Source: Strix aluco (Eukaryota > Chordata > Aves > Strigiformes > Strigidae). From it: a DNA stretch of 64,000 bases. The notes under the pieces are model-generated. The model was not told where the DNA came from. It was given only the letters and a program-made list of their open reading frames with translations, and did not search any database. Where the stretch lies: NCBI RefSeq assembly GCF_031877795.1, contig NC_133933.1, positions 8,058,632 to 8,122,631 on the forward strand, written 5' to 3'. A program made the position numbers and the translations under genes. Positions within the stretch are counted from its first letter, which is position 1. Every line of letters starts with the position of its first letter. This document shows positions 37,401-49,619 of this stretch, piece by piece.

Positions 37401-40400
37401 CAGTTTTAGAGATAAGAGTTCAGGTCTACAGGACCCCCTTCCATGCAGCCCTTGAAAAGGGGGGTTGAGTTTGGATTTATTTTTATTTTTAATTCCCTGG
37501 TCTTCTAACTTTGGAAAAACAAGCAGCAGACAGGAAAATGAACACAGGACAGTATTCAAAGAGTAAGTTCCTTGACAACAAATATAGTCAGATAACATTC
37601 ACAGAGCACTTTGCCTCCTGGTGGTAATAGCCGTTTCTTTCAATTCAGCAATGCTTCAGGCTACCTCAGAAAGAGAATGTGGGCTGAAGGACAATGACAA
37701 GAAGAATCCCTGCAGCAAGAGGTGTGCATCAAGCTTGATTCTTTCAAAAGCAGTGTTTGCAAATTCATAAATGAACAAACTGAACTATGGGTTACAGAGT
37801 TACTTCCTAAATGTTTAAGATAAGTGTTAGAGAAATCTGATAAAGTTAATAGAACTAATATTTAATCTTTTTAATTCTTGCTGTTTTACCAGGCGCCTAC
37901 CAAAGATGCCAGAGTCATATCCAGAAGATGAGTGTCTCTTAATAAGAGTTTCTAAAACAAAGACTAGAACACTGAATAGCATTTAATTATCAGATAAATG
38001 ATATTTTATGAATAAGAAACCTCACCTAGCAAAAAACTTTAAGGAACTGTTACAGTTCCATAAAGCAGTACTCCTTTAAGATGACTCCTACAGCACACCT
38101 TGTCAGAAGACATTTCATACGGTTAAAGTAATGAAGGAGCAGGAAACCAGCTACCCATTGTACCAAAGCAGCTCTTCTTCCTTAGCAACTCTAAAAACTA
38201 GCTTTTTGCTCAAGGGAAGCACCACACAATGAAAAATCGAATATGCTACTAATGTGTTCTTTCAGAGTGTCCATTCACATCACGGTTAGGTACATGTTCT
38301 GTTAAAAATATGGGTAACTGCAATGACTTGCTTTACTCTAACACAGCTATCCCACTGATGCAGAGACTACTTTGTGATCTTGTATTAAAAGCAAACACTA
38401 AGACTAAAAAGCGTATTTCTTTTGCTGTAAACAAGCAGGTTTAGTCTCATGACATTTCCTGCAGATCAAAGCTGATGGTTTTGATACTTCATGTTTACAA
38501 ACTTCTCCAACAGAAGATTTTGTTATGTGTTATTCCAAAGCATTATTTTTTCTCTCGTAACAATACTTTTGAAAAGTACTGCTGCCAAAATTTTTAGAGT
38601 AAAGGCCCAAGAACAAATGTGCACATACAGACTCCTATTCCACATTACATGTAACTAAAATTTGCCTTTCTAAACATTAGGATTCCTTCAGCGTACCAGA
38701 GCATTAAATCAGCTTAACCCCCATACCAGGGGACAACTTGTCTTAGCAAAATTACAAGTAGCTGGAGCAAACTAGAGGCTGCATTTGTACTACTGGATCG
38801 GCTTAACTGCCTAATAAAACATGTCTTCATCATGTTCATTAAGAGCAAAATTTGAGATATGTGAAAAAAAAGCTACATGAAAGCTGGAAATCTGATGTGT
38901 TCATTAGCATAACAGCTTGACACTTGATTTACACATTGAACATAAACAAGAATGCATTTACTTGTGCTTGTTTGTTTTTTAAACAACCTCGGTGTTTTCC
39001 CTATTGTTCAAGCCCCTTTGGGGGAAAAATATAAGGGGGGGGGGAGGAATAAATCACAGGACTCACTGTTTCCTGGCTTAGCCTTATCCTTCATGCTTAC
39101 AGTGTACACAGATTTATCTAAAGCTCAAAGACTTCTCCTAAATGCAGTCGCCAGGTCACTGGTCATTCGTTAGCCTCAAGTCCATCTCTAGATTTATATC
39201 TTCCCTTTGATAGACCAACACGGCACTCCAGACCTTCTCTGGGCAGAAGGAACTACCACGAGGCCAGGCACTCAGCACTGGTGTTTTGGAACTTCATTGG
39301 AACATTTGTATCACACAAAACATTTGTATGACAGCTCTTTCACCATGAAGTGAAAGGATACGAGAAGGAGAAAAAAGAAAAAAAATAGGGTTTTTTTTTT
39401 AAATTGTTCTTCACTTGAAGTATTACCAAAGACGCTGACCAGATAAAGGTTAACATGGAGTTTGTAGGTATGCCTTGTTCTGGCTTTAGGGAGAGGCTAA
39501 AAGCATTAAAAAAAAAAAAGGCAGACTGGCCAATTTATAATAAAAGTAATTCTTGATTATTTAGGGATGACAAATAATAAGTATTTTAAATATTCAGATC
39601 ACTAAGCATGCAATAACTTCAATAAATCATCAACAGTCATCTTTCATAAAAGTTTCATCTGCTAATAAAACAAGCCTACAGGGTCTATGTTGGGCATTTC
39701 AACATTTACATCTCTTCTCCCTGCTGGTACATGTACTGTACACACAGGTTTTTTTACTTCTTTTCTTTTTAAAACGGATCTTTGTTTCTTATTTCCTACA
39801 ACACTTCATCTTTTAATCTGCTGAAGTACTTCATCCCTTGTTTGGGATAGATCAGCACTTAGCAAAACATCCTGGCTCCTCCTTTTACACTTTTAAAATC
39901 CTTGTTATGCCATTTGTTTCTAATCAGTCCCCTGCTTACCAAAAGATTTTTTTTCAAATCAAAGCTTGTGATGACTTTACTCTTTCCTCTTTTATAGCTA
40001 ATACATTACTTCTTAATATAAGCTATCTTAAGCTAGTTTTAGTTTGCTTTACCTGTAACAGCCTGTTCCATACATGCAAGGTGTCCTCTTATGCTTGATC
40101 TGTTTGGAGCCTTCTGAAGCATCTGCACTTCTGGTTGAATCAGAAATCTCAGTCTCGCAATCCAGATTTGCATCAGGCTCAAGAATCCCTTCCTGGGCAC
40201 CAAAATATTGGGAAGTCCTGCCCCAGTGAGCTTGTTGGCTTGTAGAACCAGTAATCTGCTCTTTGTTTTCTGTTTCCTCAATTATATTTGTTTTACTGGA
40301 GATCTGACCTATTCTTTTAGACCATTTACTATGCAGCTGCCTATCATTTTTTTCCAGAGAACTTCCAGGGTTTTTTGTTCCAGTCTTGACATTTCCTTCC

Positions 40401-43400
40401 ATGTTTCCCATGGTACTCTCAAGAGGAAATCCAGATGTATTCTGTGAAACAAGGTTACATTTTGAAGGACCTGAAAATTTACACTCTTCAGAATTAAAAG
40501 CTTTAAGGTCAAACTCTGCCTCATCTCATCATTCCGGTTTCCAAAATCAGAGAATCATAGAACAGCCCAGGTTGGAAGGGACCTCAAAAGATCAACTGGT
40601 CCAGCCTTTAAAATCTTCTACTCCACCTTCCAAACTCAGGTTAGCTGCTAAATACAGCTGCTGAACAAAAGGCTCAAGGTAAGAACACACACACAGACAA
40701 TTTAAAGAAAAACTTATCCTAGAGCTCCTGTCATCAGCTCCAGTTCCCTCACAACACAGTCAGGCTCCTCTCTCACCACCTCAGTTTGTGAATAGTCCAA
40801 GGACTTTAGTTTAAATTACCTTTCAATTAAAAGTACTGCTCCTGAAAAAATGAATGGGCGTTATACATGTGAAGATATAGCAGACTCTAGAAGAAATATA
40901 TTTATCTATTAATCCGAGATATATGGGAATTCATGATATATACCTTGAGGTTAATCCTAACCTCATGTTAAATGCTTCAGCTCTAAATCATACAACAGTT
41001 TGTCAGTAGATATCAAAAGTTAAATCTTTGCCTGATGCTAAATACTGCATTTAAAATCTTGGAACATATGTACACTTAAAATAAGAGATGTGTGCTTTAG
41101 AAAAAGAATACAAGATACATAAGCAAGCCAGGAACATTGATTGTCCCACCAGCTGAGACGCTGTCTGGAAGCATACCTGTATTGAAGGCTGAACTACTTT
41201 GATACACTACAGAACTATTCAAAGGTCTCTGCTCTCTAGAGTTTATTATCTAAGTTCCCCCTCCAGTAAATTTATACTCAGTTTACACAGATGTGTTCGA
41301 CAGAGCTTGAAAATCAGCTGGTGGTTTCCTATTTGATTTTGTTCCTTTCAATACAAGTCTTAACAAATTGTTAGCCAAAACCAAAGACAATTACACTTAA
41401 GCAGCAATGTGATTAAGAAAGAGCAAAGTCAGCATTAGTATCAAATGATCCTGACAGAAGCATATTTAGCAAGTCGGCTTGGAGACAGATACAAGTCTTC
41501 TATTGAGACTCCCAAAATAAGACTCAGCAAACAACTGCAGTTTAGGAAATAAGCCCTCATTCCCAAAAGAAGGGCTAAATTACTTTTTCTAATTTGCCTC
41601 TCCCATTTGGGACTTCTCTCTACTACATACTTCAACCCATTGCCTAGATTGTATCTAATGAGAGTAAACACTTCCAGTTTTATTGTGGCGACTAGTTAAA
41701 AACCAGGCTGCAACCAAGGAAAACCGAAGACACCAGCACTACTGGCACCAGTTACAACGTGTGCGCCACCCCGCTGCCATCTGGCAGCTGCTGCCGCTTA
41801 GAACAGAGATCCTTTTTACCTCCTACCCTACAGCAGGCTTTCTTAATTGCCTTCAATGTGACAGCAGGAGAGTGATTTTGGTTTTGATATCAAAATTCCA
41901 ATCTTTTAGAGCTCTCTTATTATTCCTTTTGCTTGCACTAACCCACTATTTTTTCTGCAAAGTTCTGAAGGCAATTTTTTACACTGTGCTTGAGATAAAA
42001 ACGATTTATGAAATTATTAGGTGAAAATAAGCAAGGCTTTCATACTTAAAAACTGCAAAATGAAATAATTCATTATGTAGTCACTTGTCTTATAACTTGA
42101 CAAAGAGAAAAATAGCACTGCAGCTGGTGTTAATGTACCTAGCCAACAAAGCTCACCACTCAGAACACTTTTTCAGATTAAAAGGTACCACTGTATTATA
42201 TCAAACCTATCCTGGAGGGAATACTCTCCATGAGTAGATCATTTCAATTAACCTTAAGATTTAATTAAAAATGTGAAAACCAACCCCCAATTGTTTTTAG
42301 TGTCAAAACCGATGAAGCATGCTAGATATTTTTTTATCAGATCCTGTAACAGATCCAGGCAATTCCAATGCTAGAGACTAGAAACACCTCCCCGGGTTGT
42401 TCACTTAAAGGAAAAGTCAGTGAAAGCCTCGCTTTGCTCTCACCAGCATATGTTTTGTCTTTGATAATGATCCTTCTCGTTCCATTACTAGCAGGGTGCT
42501 GTCAGTAAGCATTTAACTGCCTATAAATGCAGCTGTACTTTGAAGACACACAGACACACTGACCAGCTGGACTGAAGTGTCTGTTCACTCATTGCCACTG
42601 GTAGTTTTGGATTTCAGATTACTTTCTTTCCTTTTTTTTGACTCAGATTTTGAGGTAGTGGCATAAGCACACTCCCTACTATCTTTCTTCAAAATGTAGC
42701 AGTTGCTAAGCCACATACAGTAATTTTCTGACCATAAAACTTCACCAACTAGAATGATAGTCATTTGGGCAAAGTCCAGTGTCGCGTTACACCAGTGTCA
42801 TACCACCACCTGCCCCTAAAGGGTTCTTGGAAAAAGAAACCACACACCAAACCACTCCGAGGACCAGTACTTTGGCCCATCTCTTCCAGCCTCTTGCTGT
42901 AAAGCTGAACATCTGATATTTCTGTGGAACATTCGGGGCCTAAATCTCAGATCCCAAGAAGGAAGCACAGAAAATGCAGTCTCTGAAGGCTTCCAGGATC
43001 CTTGCTATAGTGCTGTCCAATGGACTGGCATTTCAAAACAACTCTTAACAAATCACAAGCAGAACACATAGCTATGTTGCAGACCCAACCTTCAACGAGA
43101 CATTGCCAACTGCATTCTCATTTTTCAAAATACCATAGTTCTGCCCTCAGCCAAAAAATTACCTGAGATGAAGGGACAGGGATGGAAAGACAGCTCCTTT
43201 TCCCTTGATCTTGCTCTTCACCTTCAAAATCCTCTACAGTTTCTTCAGAGGCTAATCTTTTTTTCTGTTGCACATTTACTTCTGATTTTAATGACTCCAT
43301 ATTACTTTCTCCCCTTCCTTGGCCTTTTTTCATTCTATTACCTTAAAAGAAAAATAAAAGGGTACTTTTGGAATGCAGCTTTTACAGTGAAATCCTGAAC

Positions 43401-46400
43401 CACATTAGAAATCCAAAGCTCCCTCAAAGCAGAACACTGGGCAAAAAGCATGAGAAATAGCAGCAGTTATGCATGTGCTCTTTCCACAACACATTTTTCA
43501 CTTCCTGCTTATAAGAGTAAAAAGTATGTTTTAGAATGAAACAGATGCTTAAAGGGGAAATTTGGAGGAAAACAATAAATATGTAGCAAAGGATGTTCTT
43601 GACTGACTGTATCAGTACAACTGACAATTTCTTTTGCAGAATAGGAGCTGATCAAGTAAACCACATGTCCAAAGATGACTTCTACCACAGACCTTTTATG
43701 TAAGTATCACTTCAGATTACCTCTTTAAACACATAAACATCAATTACATAGACCATGGCAAAATCAGGGTATGCCCACTTGCCTAGTCAACCACACCACA
43801 GTTGATTATTTCATCAGCCAGGAACCAACAGAAAGAAAGTGAATGTTGGGCCTCTCTTTGGAAAGCTTCACATCTCAGAAAACTAAGATCTCTGTACGGA
43901 CGTACTATTTTCTGGATATACAGCTGGGAGACAGCTAGGGCCCTTGTCCTGGTTTTGTTATAGCTCCATCTGCTGCAAAATGCATTCAGAAGGAAGATAC
44001 TTGATGCTATTCTGCAAGACTTCAAAAACTCCCCCGCTTCCAAAAATACTGACATGCCAGAGTCACGTGTATGAAGCAAGGAATTTTTCCAAATGTTCAT
44101 GTCTGACTTGAAAACCACAAATCAGTGTTACCTTTCCAGTAGGAAGACAGACAAAAAAGAATAAAAGGGCAGCCTTTTAGTTTTACTCTCTACCTTTCTA
44201 CCTTCCCATCCAATACCACCTGAAATGATGCAAAACATTTCGCAATTTTAAGGAAGTGGTTTAGATTTGCAGAAGAGATTGGTTGTTTTATTAAAATTGC
44301 CCATACTGAACCAGAATCATTACCTCATGTAATAACTTTTTGAACAGCTCCAGCAGTGTTTGTCTGTATCCCTAGCTCCCTCAAGGTCAACAGCCCACAA
44401 GATACTCCTTGCCCACACAGCTCCAAATCTCAACACTTAGGTGATCAAAACGTTCAGTCTTTGAAGCACACATTACATGCACATATATAACAAACATTAC
44501 GGTGCTTGTGGAGAAAAAAACAAAACAAAACAAAAACCCACCCTAAAAAGAACCCAAACCCCAAACATAAGAAAACAATCACACTAGTACAGGACTCGAC
44601 ACAGCCAGTGGAGTTCTCTGGTACATGCAATTTTTACATCCGAGGGAATAAGACAGCAGGGAACCATCTAGATTTGGAAAGGGGAAGAATGAAAAAAAAA
44701 AAAAAAAAAGTAAAGTTTCTTTTGCTTATTATAATTTTCTCAAAATAAGCTATTGAGGAAAGGAATAGGCAGGGTAGCCAATGGCATACAGCAGAGGGGT
44801 TTAAAGCCACAACTGCCCAGCTCAATCCATCCAGACACCTGCAGTTCCTACAGGAGGTAGGAAGCTGTTGGTCAGACACTGCATGAAGCACTTTGCAGGT
44901 CTGCTCAGGCATCGAGAGCCAAATGTTTCCATCATACCACCTCAGCAGAAATAGCAGGTGGAAAGAGAGGCCTTACAGGACAGGTGCTGGACACAGAGGA
45001 GCGGACATTGCGCGCTGTGTGTGGTCACACCACCACAGTTCATACTCTTAGGCTAGGGAAGGAAACTCAGCAGTTAGCACCCAAACCCCTCACACCCCAC
45101 TGCAGAACAGCAAGAGGGTGGGGCGTGCTGTCTTCAGCACACAGAGACAGAAACGCTTGGGGAGTGTTGTTAATCTAAGCAGTCATTTTCCTTCTCTCTT
45201 TTCTTTAGTCCTCCAGTTCCATTGATAAAAGTCATCACAGCAATAAATGCCTTGCGGTAAGTTTGTCACACAATGTCCAATGGCAGTTTTTCAAGTCTTT
45301 ACAAGCTCCCAGGACCAAAGCAGGACATGCTAGAAAATTTTCTCGGGATTGTGCCCATGTGGCACCCTTGTGTCTCCCACCGATAGTGACTAAACACAGT
45401 ATTCTGCTGCTGTTACTGCTGATACCCAGCGGTAGAAGTTTATCATATATTCAGCAATTTCCTTTTGCGGGAAGGACGAGAGGGAATGAAATACTATTTT
45501 AGCCTCATATCAGTAAGAAACTACTATACTGTGATGAACTGTTCCTCCTAGGAAGTAACTTTGGACTAAGTGATCACGTTTGATTCAGTCACAGTTAAAA
45601 AACTAACACACACCACCACCCAAAGAACCCTAACGTTAAAACCTGTGAAATTAGAAGAATCTAAATTTGGAAGGGCAATACATCAGTGACTTAAATGTGG
45701 AGAAGGCTTAGAATTAAGGGTACAGAAACTACCTAGAATTTACATATTAAACAAAACAGGTGAGTTTATAGGAAAGGACTCCAGTACATCAGATATTCAG
45801 CTGTCCAAAGAGAGTATATTACCTGGCATTTTAAAAAAACAAAGTGGGGGGGAAAGAAAATCAAGTGATCAGAAAGAGCACTGTCACACCTGTAGGACTG
45901 ATGACAAAGGCAAAAACAGAAGTCAGCTCTGTCAGCTGCCAGGCACAGAGTGGGGAAAGAGAAGCAACAAATTAATACTTTATACCACCACCATTATAAT
46001 TTCAGAAAATTCTATCAAAACACATAAATGTATACTGGTATGCAAACGTACTACACTGCAAACCTACCTCCTTTCATTACAGGCTCAGAAATCCTCTGAA
46101 CCAGGAGATCTCTTTCCAGCATCCAAGATGGAAGCACTCTCTTTCTTTGAATAGATTTTGACTGTTTGCTTTCATTATCATCAGAAAGAGGAACCTGAAA
46201 CAATATTTACTGTTTAGTACCTTTTCTCAGTTACAAAATAGGGGGAAAAACTAGATCACAAGTTTGTACACAGTTATGTTCTTCAAATGCAGCCAGGATA
46301 ACTACCTACTTTTTGGATAGTGCCCATTGACTAAATTTTTTTTTTTTTTTACAGTTCCTACTCAGAAAAAATAACATCTATACAAACCTTCATGCAGCAA

Positions 46401-47692
46401 AAAAAAAAAACAACCCTCCTTTAGACCTTTGGAATAAATATCTAAAAGGTTACAAACTGAAAGTTTCACAGAAGAGCTCTACCAGCATCTTGCTGTAGCG
46501 TTTCCACAGGGGTAAGAGAAAGAGCAGGTTTAAGAAACAAATGCCTATTTGTTAAAAAAAAACCCAGCAAAGTCTTGCTAGCATTCTTTCAATTCCCTTC
46601 TCCGGAAAGGAACCACACTCTAAATCTTGCCTGTAAAAACAATGTAAATACACCAAAGTCACGTTCAGGACATGCTTATTTACTGAAAGTAATACTATCA
46701 GTTTGAGTATCTACTTACTAAAAAGTAAGTATCCATCCCAGGAATCTCAGCTGCAGTAAAGGCTGACATTTCATTTGTTGTATGTAGTTATTATCTACTG
46801 TACAATGATGTTGACCAATGTGTCCCTTTTAGCACCATGTTGCTGGATACACAACAGAAGATCTAAGAAAAACCCCCCTGGCTCCATACACTATTTATCA
46901 GACTGCCTGAAAGCCATCTGACTTGGCAACATTTAAAAAAAGCAAAACATTCTTGCTTTGAAAACTGTTTTGCTGGGCAGCATGCTGACTGCTGGGGAAA
47001 ACTGGAGGGTTGTTTGTCTGTGTGTTTGTGTGGATCTTGACAACACAACTCCATGACAGCTGTACGATTCAAATGAAATAGGCTGCTTGTACACTACAAA
47101 CAGGTATTACTTAGAGCCAGCACAAGGCTCTCCAGATATAAATTTCAGAGGCTTTTAGACTGCTTGAAAGAACAGTCATTCATTCCCCTAGGGCTTCACA
47201 GGGACTTATGGGGCAGTTACTGATATAGACCAGAGACCAGAACTGGACTCTGTTGTGTAGTACTGAACTCAGCTACTGTATTGTTAGTTCAAAGTTCCTG
47301 TAGCAATTTTTGTATATTCAAGAGAAAAAATTACCACAGTATAATTATCATAAATACACAATAGAATATGTTTATATACTTGTGTAGTACACAAAACAAA
47401 TCAATAAAACAACAGATATTTTGAGTACACAACTTTGTCATAATTTACTTCTCAGGAAGAAAAAAAGTGTTTAGAAAACACAACACCTTTTAATTTTCAA
47501 CACACGCTTACCAGTATTAAATTTAATTTAAAAATTAAGCACCCACCAAATGTCTGGAAGTAGTGTCACTTTTTCTCATTTTTGCGATTTCCTGTATCTC
47601 AGAACATGCCGGTTCTACTAACAGTGGACTATCATCTCAACAGGATGAACAACAGTTGGTCCTTCTTCTGCATCAGCCTCCTGATTTTTTTC
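25266..47692 (-). CDS. APLF: Aprataxin and PNK-like factor, split gene (FHA exons not found)
   Basis: APLF helps repair DNA breaks in the nucleus: it is recruited by poly(ADP-ribose) through tandem PBZ fingers, binds Ku through a short basic motif and acts as a histone chaperone through an acidic tail, supporting XRCC4-ligase IV end joining. Exons read on the minus strand with consistent phases: 47547-47692, 46068-46194, 43163-43341, 40053-40441, 34147-34272, 31619-31665, 30163-30201 and 25266-25471. Visible motifs are the Ku-binding RKRVLPSWML, PBZ1 (CMYGTGCYR then KNPIHFQQFSH), PBZ2 (CPYGTACYR then KNPQHKLEYKH) and a tail with EPTDEDSDWEP. The exons after the first give about 370 residues. 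The N-terminal FHA domain, which in other vertebrates binds phosphorylated XRCC1/XRCC4, was not found between here and FBXO48. The gene is head to head with FBXO48, as in mammals. Confidence 0.95.
25472..30162 (-). other. APLF intron; no other gene seen
   Basis: A/T-rich sequence with no supported coding or RNA feature. A short local repetition of AACGTCTTCTGAT occurs around 25747-25800. Confidence 0.5.
30163..30201 (-). CDS. APLF: APLF 39-bp linker exon
   Basis: A T-rich tract and TTTTTTAG acceptor precede it, and AATG|GTGAGC forms the donor. It is entered and left in phase 1 and encodes a basic linker (TERRTRQRTSKN) between PBZ2 and the acidic tail. Phase continuity on both sides supports it; the short length lowers certainty. 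Confidence 0.75.
31619..31665 (-). CDS. APLF: APLF exon: second half of PBZ zinc finger 2
   Basis: This 47-bp exon lies between TTTGCAG and CCAG|GTAAGC. It completes the Arg codon of CYR and encodes KNPQHKLEYKH, supplying the two zinc-binding His residues of PBZ2. Confidence 0.92.
34147..34272 (-). CDS. APLF: APLF exon: second half of PBZ1 and first half of PBZ2
   Basis: This 126-bp exon lies between TTTTGCAG and ATAG|GTGAGA, phase 2 at both ends. It encodes KNPIHFQQFSH (His ligands of PBZ1), an acidic spacer, and RPECPYGTACY (Cys ligands of PBZ2). Confidence 0.95.
34273..40052 (-). other. APLF intron; no other gene seen
   Basis: About 5.8 kb, A/T-rich. It contains the inverted repeat at 35108-35155 and a short G run near 39036-39045. 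No recognisable coding sequence. Confidence 0.5.
35108..35155. repeat. Perfect 16-bp inverted repeat (hairpin) in APLF intron
   Basis: The left arm ACATCACTTAGAGAAG (35108-35123) and right arm CTTCTCTAAGTGATGT (35140-35155) are exact reverse complements around a 16-base loop. No element or RNA family is recognised. Confidence 0.9.
40053..40441 (-). CDS. APLF: APLF large central exon ending in first half of PBZ1
   Basis: This 389-bp exon runs from TTTCACAG|AAT to TTACAG|GTAAAG, phase 0 in and phase 2 out. It encodes a hydrophilic, Ser/Glu/Lys-rich linker of about 115 residues, then KHKRTPCMYGTGCY, with the two Cys ligands of PBZ1. The linker is poorly conserved in the family; the finger identifies it. 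Confidence 0.95.
40548..40612 (-). mobile_element. Short CR1 LINE 3' tail
   Basis: AGAGAATCATAGAAC followed by GGTTGGAAGGGACCTCAAAA and a CTGGTCCAGCC block is the reverse complement of a CR1 3' end. It is a short fragment, inside the intron just upstream of the central APLF exon. Confidence 0.8.
43163..43341 (-). CDS. APLF: APLF exon: low-complexity linker after the Ku-binding motif
   Basis: This 179-bp exon has acceptor TTTTAAG|GT and donor ATCTCAG|GTAATT. It is entered with one base carried over and leaves in phase 0. It encodes a Lys/Glu/Ser-rich stretch beginning GNRMKKGQGRGES. An alternative acceptor 8 bases downstream would give an immediate stop, which fixes the choice. Confidence 0.85.
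46068..46194 (-). CDS. APLF: APLF exon: Ku-binding motif
   Basis: This 127-bp exon lies between TTTCAG and GGAG|GTAGGT, phase 0 in and phase 1 out. It encodes RKRVLPSWML, matching the conserved Ku80-binding motif of APLF-type proteins (basic residues followed by LPxWML). Confidence 0.95.
47547..47692 (-). CDS. APLF: APLF exon upstream of the Ku-binding motif, apparently frameshifted
   Basis: An exon lies between TTTCTCAG (acceptor) and TTTG|GTGGGT (donor). Its 3' half reads in phase with the next exon (DDSPLLVEPACSEIQEIAKM...). Its 5' half reads well in a different frame (EKNQEADAEEGPTVVHPVE). The exon is 146 bp, one short of a multiple of three, so one base seems to be missing near 47626-47641. 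An alternative is a later acceptor within the exon. Assignment to APLF rests on position and phase. Confidence 0.65.
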
Positions 47693-48283
47693 CTGAGAAA
47701 GCAAATTAATTTTTAGCTAGTCAAACTCATCATGAATATAAACATGTACTTTTCACTTAAACACAGAAGCTGGTCTGAACCCCATTAATACACTTCTAAA
47801 CTGAATGCAACATACTCTTATAACAACTTGCAGAGGAAATAAACATGCCTTCCTTTACATCTTCCACTGAATTATTTTGAACCAAAGATTTTCCAATCGC
47901 TGCTGACCCCTACTGAACTGTGGTTTTGGTTTTTAAGTACATAACTTATACTAATCACTGCCATGACAAAACTCTGAGCAAGCTGAAATTACAGTTTAGG
48001 ATGCACTTCACCGTGAATTTGGGCAATTTCTCAAAATTGTATTTTATACTACAAGTCACGTAACATTAAGATAGTTTTCAGGATTAGACACCCAATGAGT
48101 CCAGCACTTTTCGGCAAGTTCTCACTAAAGGCTGCAAGTCTGCAGCTCTGAGGTGACAGCACGTACTCAGGTGCTAGTTTTAAAGGCCTCAGTTCAGAGC
48201 AACCACGTACAAAATGCTTTGCACTCATGAAAGTACACCCAAACTGCAACTGTCTTATCTTCAACACCTTGCCTTTCCACTAG
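47693..48283 (-). other. Presumed APLF intron; FHA exons expected but not seen
   Basis: Reading the minus strand I see no sequence resembling the GRGPLLG or RRHA core of an FHA domain. Confidence 0.4.
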
Positions 48284-48690
48284 TCACAGAATCACACAGA
48301 ATCACCGAATCATCTAGGGTGGAAAGGGCCTTGAAGATGATCCAGTCATTAACCTCACACCGACAGTTTCCCAACTCCACTATATCCCTCAGGCTGGGTC
48401 AACCCGACTCTTAAACACCTCCAGGGATGGGGACTCCACCGCTGCCCTGGGCAGCCCATTCCAATGCCCAACAACCCCTTCTAGAAAGAAATACTTCCTA
48501 ATATCCAGTCTAAACCTTCCCTGGTGCAGCCTGAGGCCATTCCCTCTTGTCCTATCACTTGTTCCTTGGTTCAGGAGACTCATCCCCAGCTCTCTGCAAC
48601 CTCCTTTCAGGTAGTTGTAGAGGGCGATGAGGTCTCCTCCCCTCAGCCTCCTCTTCTCCAGAAGGGGTAAGATCCCTTCCCTGTCTGTTC
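48284..48690 (-). mobile_element. CR1 LINE 3' fragment, about 400 bp
   Basis: The minus strand reads as a long CR1 3' end: terminal GATTCGGTGATTCTGTG, then CCTTTCCACC, the conserved CTCCAGGGATGGGGACTCCA block (in plus orientation at 48419-48438), the CTGCCCTGGGCAGCC block (48441-48455) and GTTGTAGAGGGCGATGAGGT near 48615. It is the longest and least decayed CR1 in the window. Confidence 0.95.
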
Positions 48691-48899
48691 ACCACCACAA
48701 AGAATTAGGGAAAAAAAGTCGAATTTCTGCTGTATTCACTGCCCAGCACCACTCGGGAGTCACTGTCGCCCCTTCCACAGCTTTCTGCATTAGAGGGAAG
48801 GCACAGGCTGACCAGCTGAACCATTCACCGCCTCGTGAGGCGAAACAAGAGGCCAAGCTCTGCACACACACACCCACACCCCGCACCCCTTTTCCGAAC

Positions 48900-49619
48900 A
48901 GGCCCCTCCACGTTCGGTTCTGCACGGGCTCCCCCGGTCCTTTTTCCCCCCGGCGATGGCACCGGGGGTGCAAGAAGCCCGGCCCCGGGGCTTCAACGTG
49001 TACCCCTCTAAGCACAGCGGATCAACACACGAACCCACCCTGCCCTCGGAGCGGGGGGTGCCCGCAGGTCCCGGCGGCGGGGAGCGGCCTGCAACAGCGC
49101 TGGGAGCCGCGCGCGCGCCCTTCCCCTCACGGGAGGCCTGGCGGGGGGAGTGCAGGCAGACTGCGGCCAGGCCCCTCAGAGCGGGCGGCGGGGAGGTGCC
49201 GGTAGCTCGGCACCCGCAGCGCTGCTTCTTACGGGCGGCACCGGCCTCGCCTCACCTCACCTCACCTCACCTCACCGGGTACGGCCACCGCCGCCACCGG
49301 GAACGGGGACAGGAACAGGGCTCGCCGGAGGGCCGCTGGCGCGCGGACGCCGCCTGATGACGTAGTACGTCGCACGCCCCCGCCCACAGCGCGGCGGGGC
49401 CGCCCCGCCTCTCACGGGCCCGAAAAGCGGAAAGAATCGCCTTAAAAAAAACACCGACACACACCCCAGACACACCCGCACCCCCCCCCCCCCGCGCTGT
49501 GACGTGACGTAGCGGCCCGAAGGCAGGGACATGGCGGCCCCGGGTGCTGCTGCCGCCGCCCGCGGCCGCCCGGAGACGCAGCGACCGCGGTGACGGGGAG
49601 CGTCTGCCCCTCCCCGGGG
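48900..49619. promoter_or_regulatory. CpG-rich divergent promoter region of APLF and FBXO48
   Basis: This region is G+C and CpG rich. CRE/ATF-like sites are present: TGACGTA at 49358-49364 and the double site TGACGTGACGTA at 49500-49511. A YY1-like GACATGGCGGCC lies at 49528-49539. It also contains five CTCAC tandem repeats (about 49250-49275) and a poly-C run (about 49481-49493). Head-to-head spacing with APLF suggests shared control; transcription start sites cannot be read from sequence. Confidence 0.7.
49531..49593 (+). CDS. Short upstream open reading frame before FBXO48
   Basis: ATG at 49531 opens a 20-codon Ala/Arg-rich frame ending at TGA 49591-49593, 26 bases before the FBXO48 ATG and in another frame. 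The ATG is inside the YY1-like site. If it is in the mRNA it could reduce FBXO48 translation. Whether it is transcribed is unknown. Confidence 0.4.
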   Translation: MAAPGAAAAARGRPETQRPR

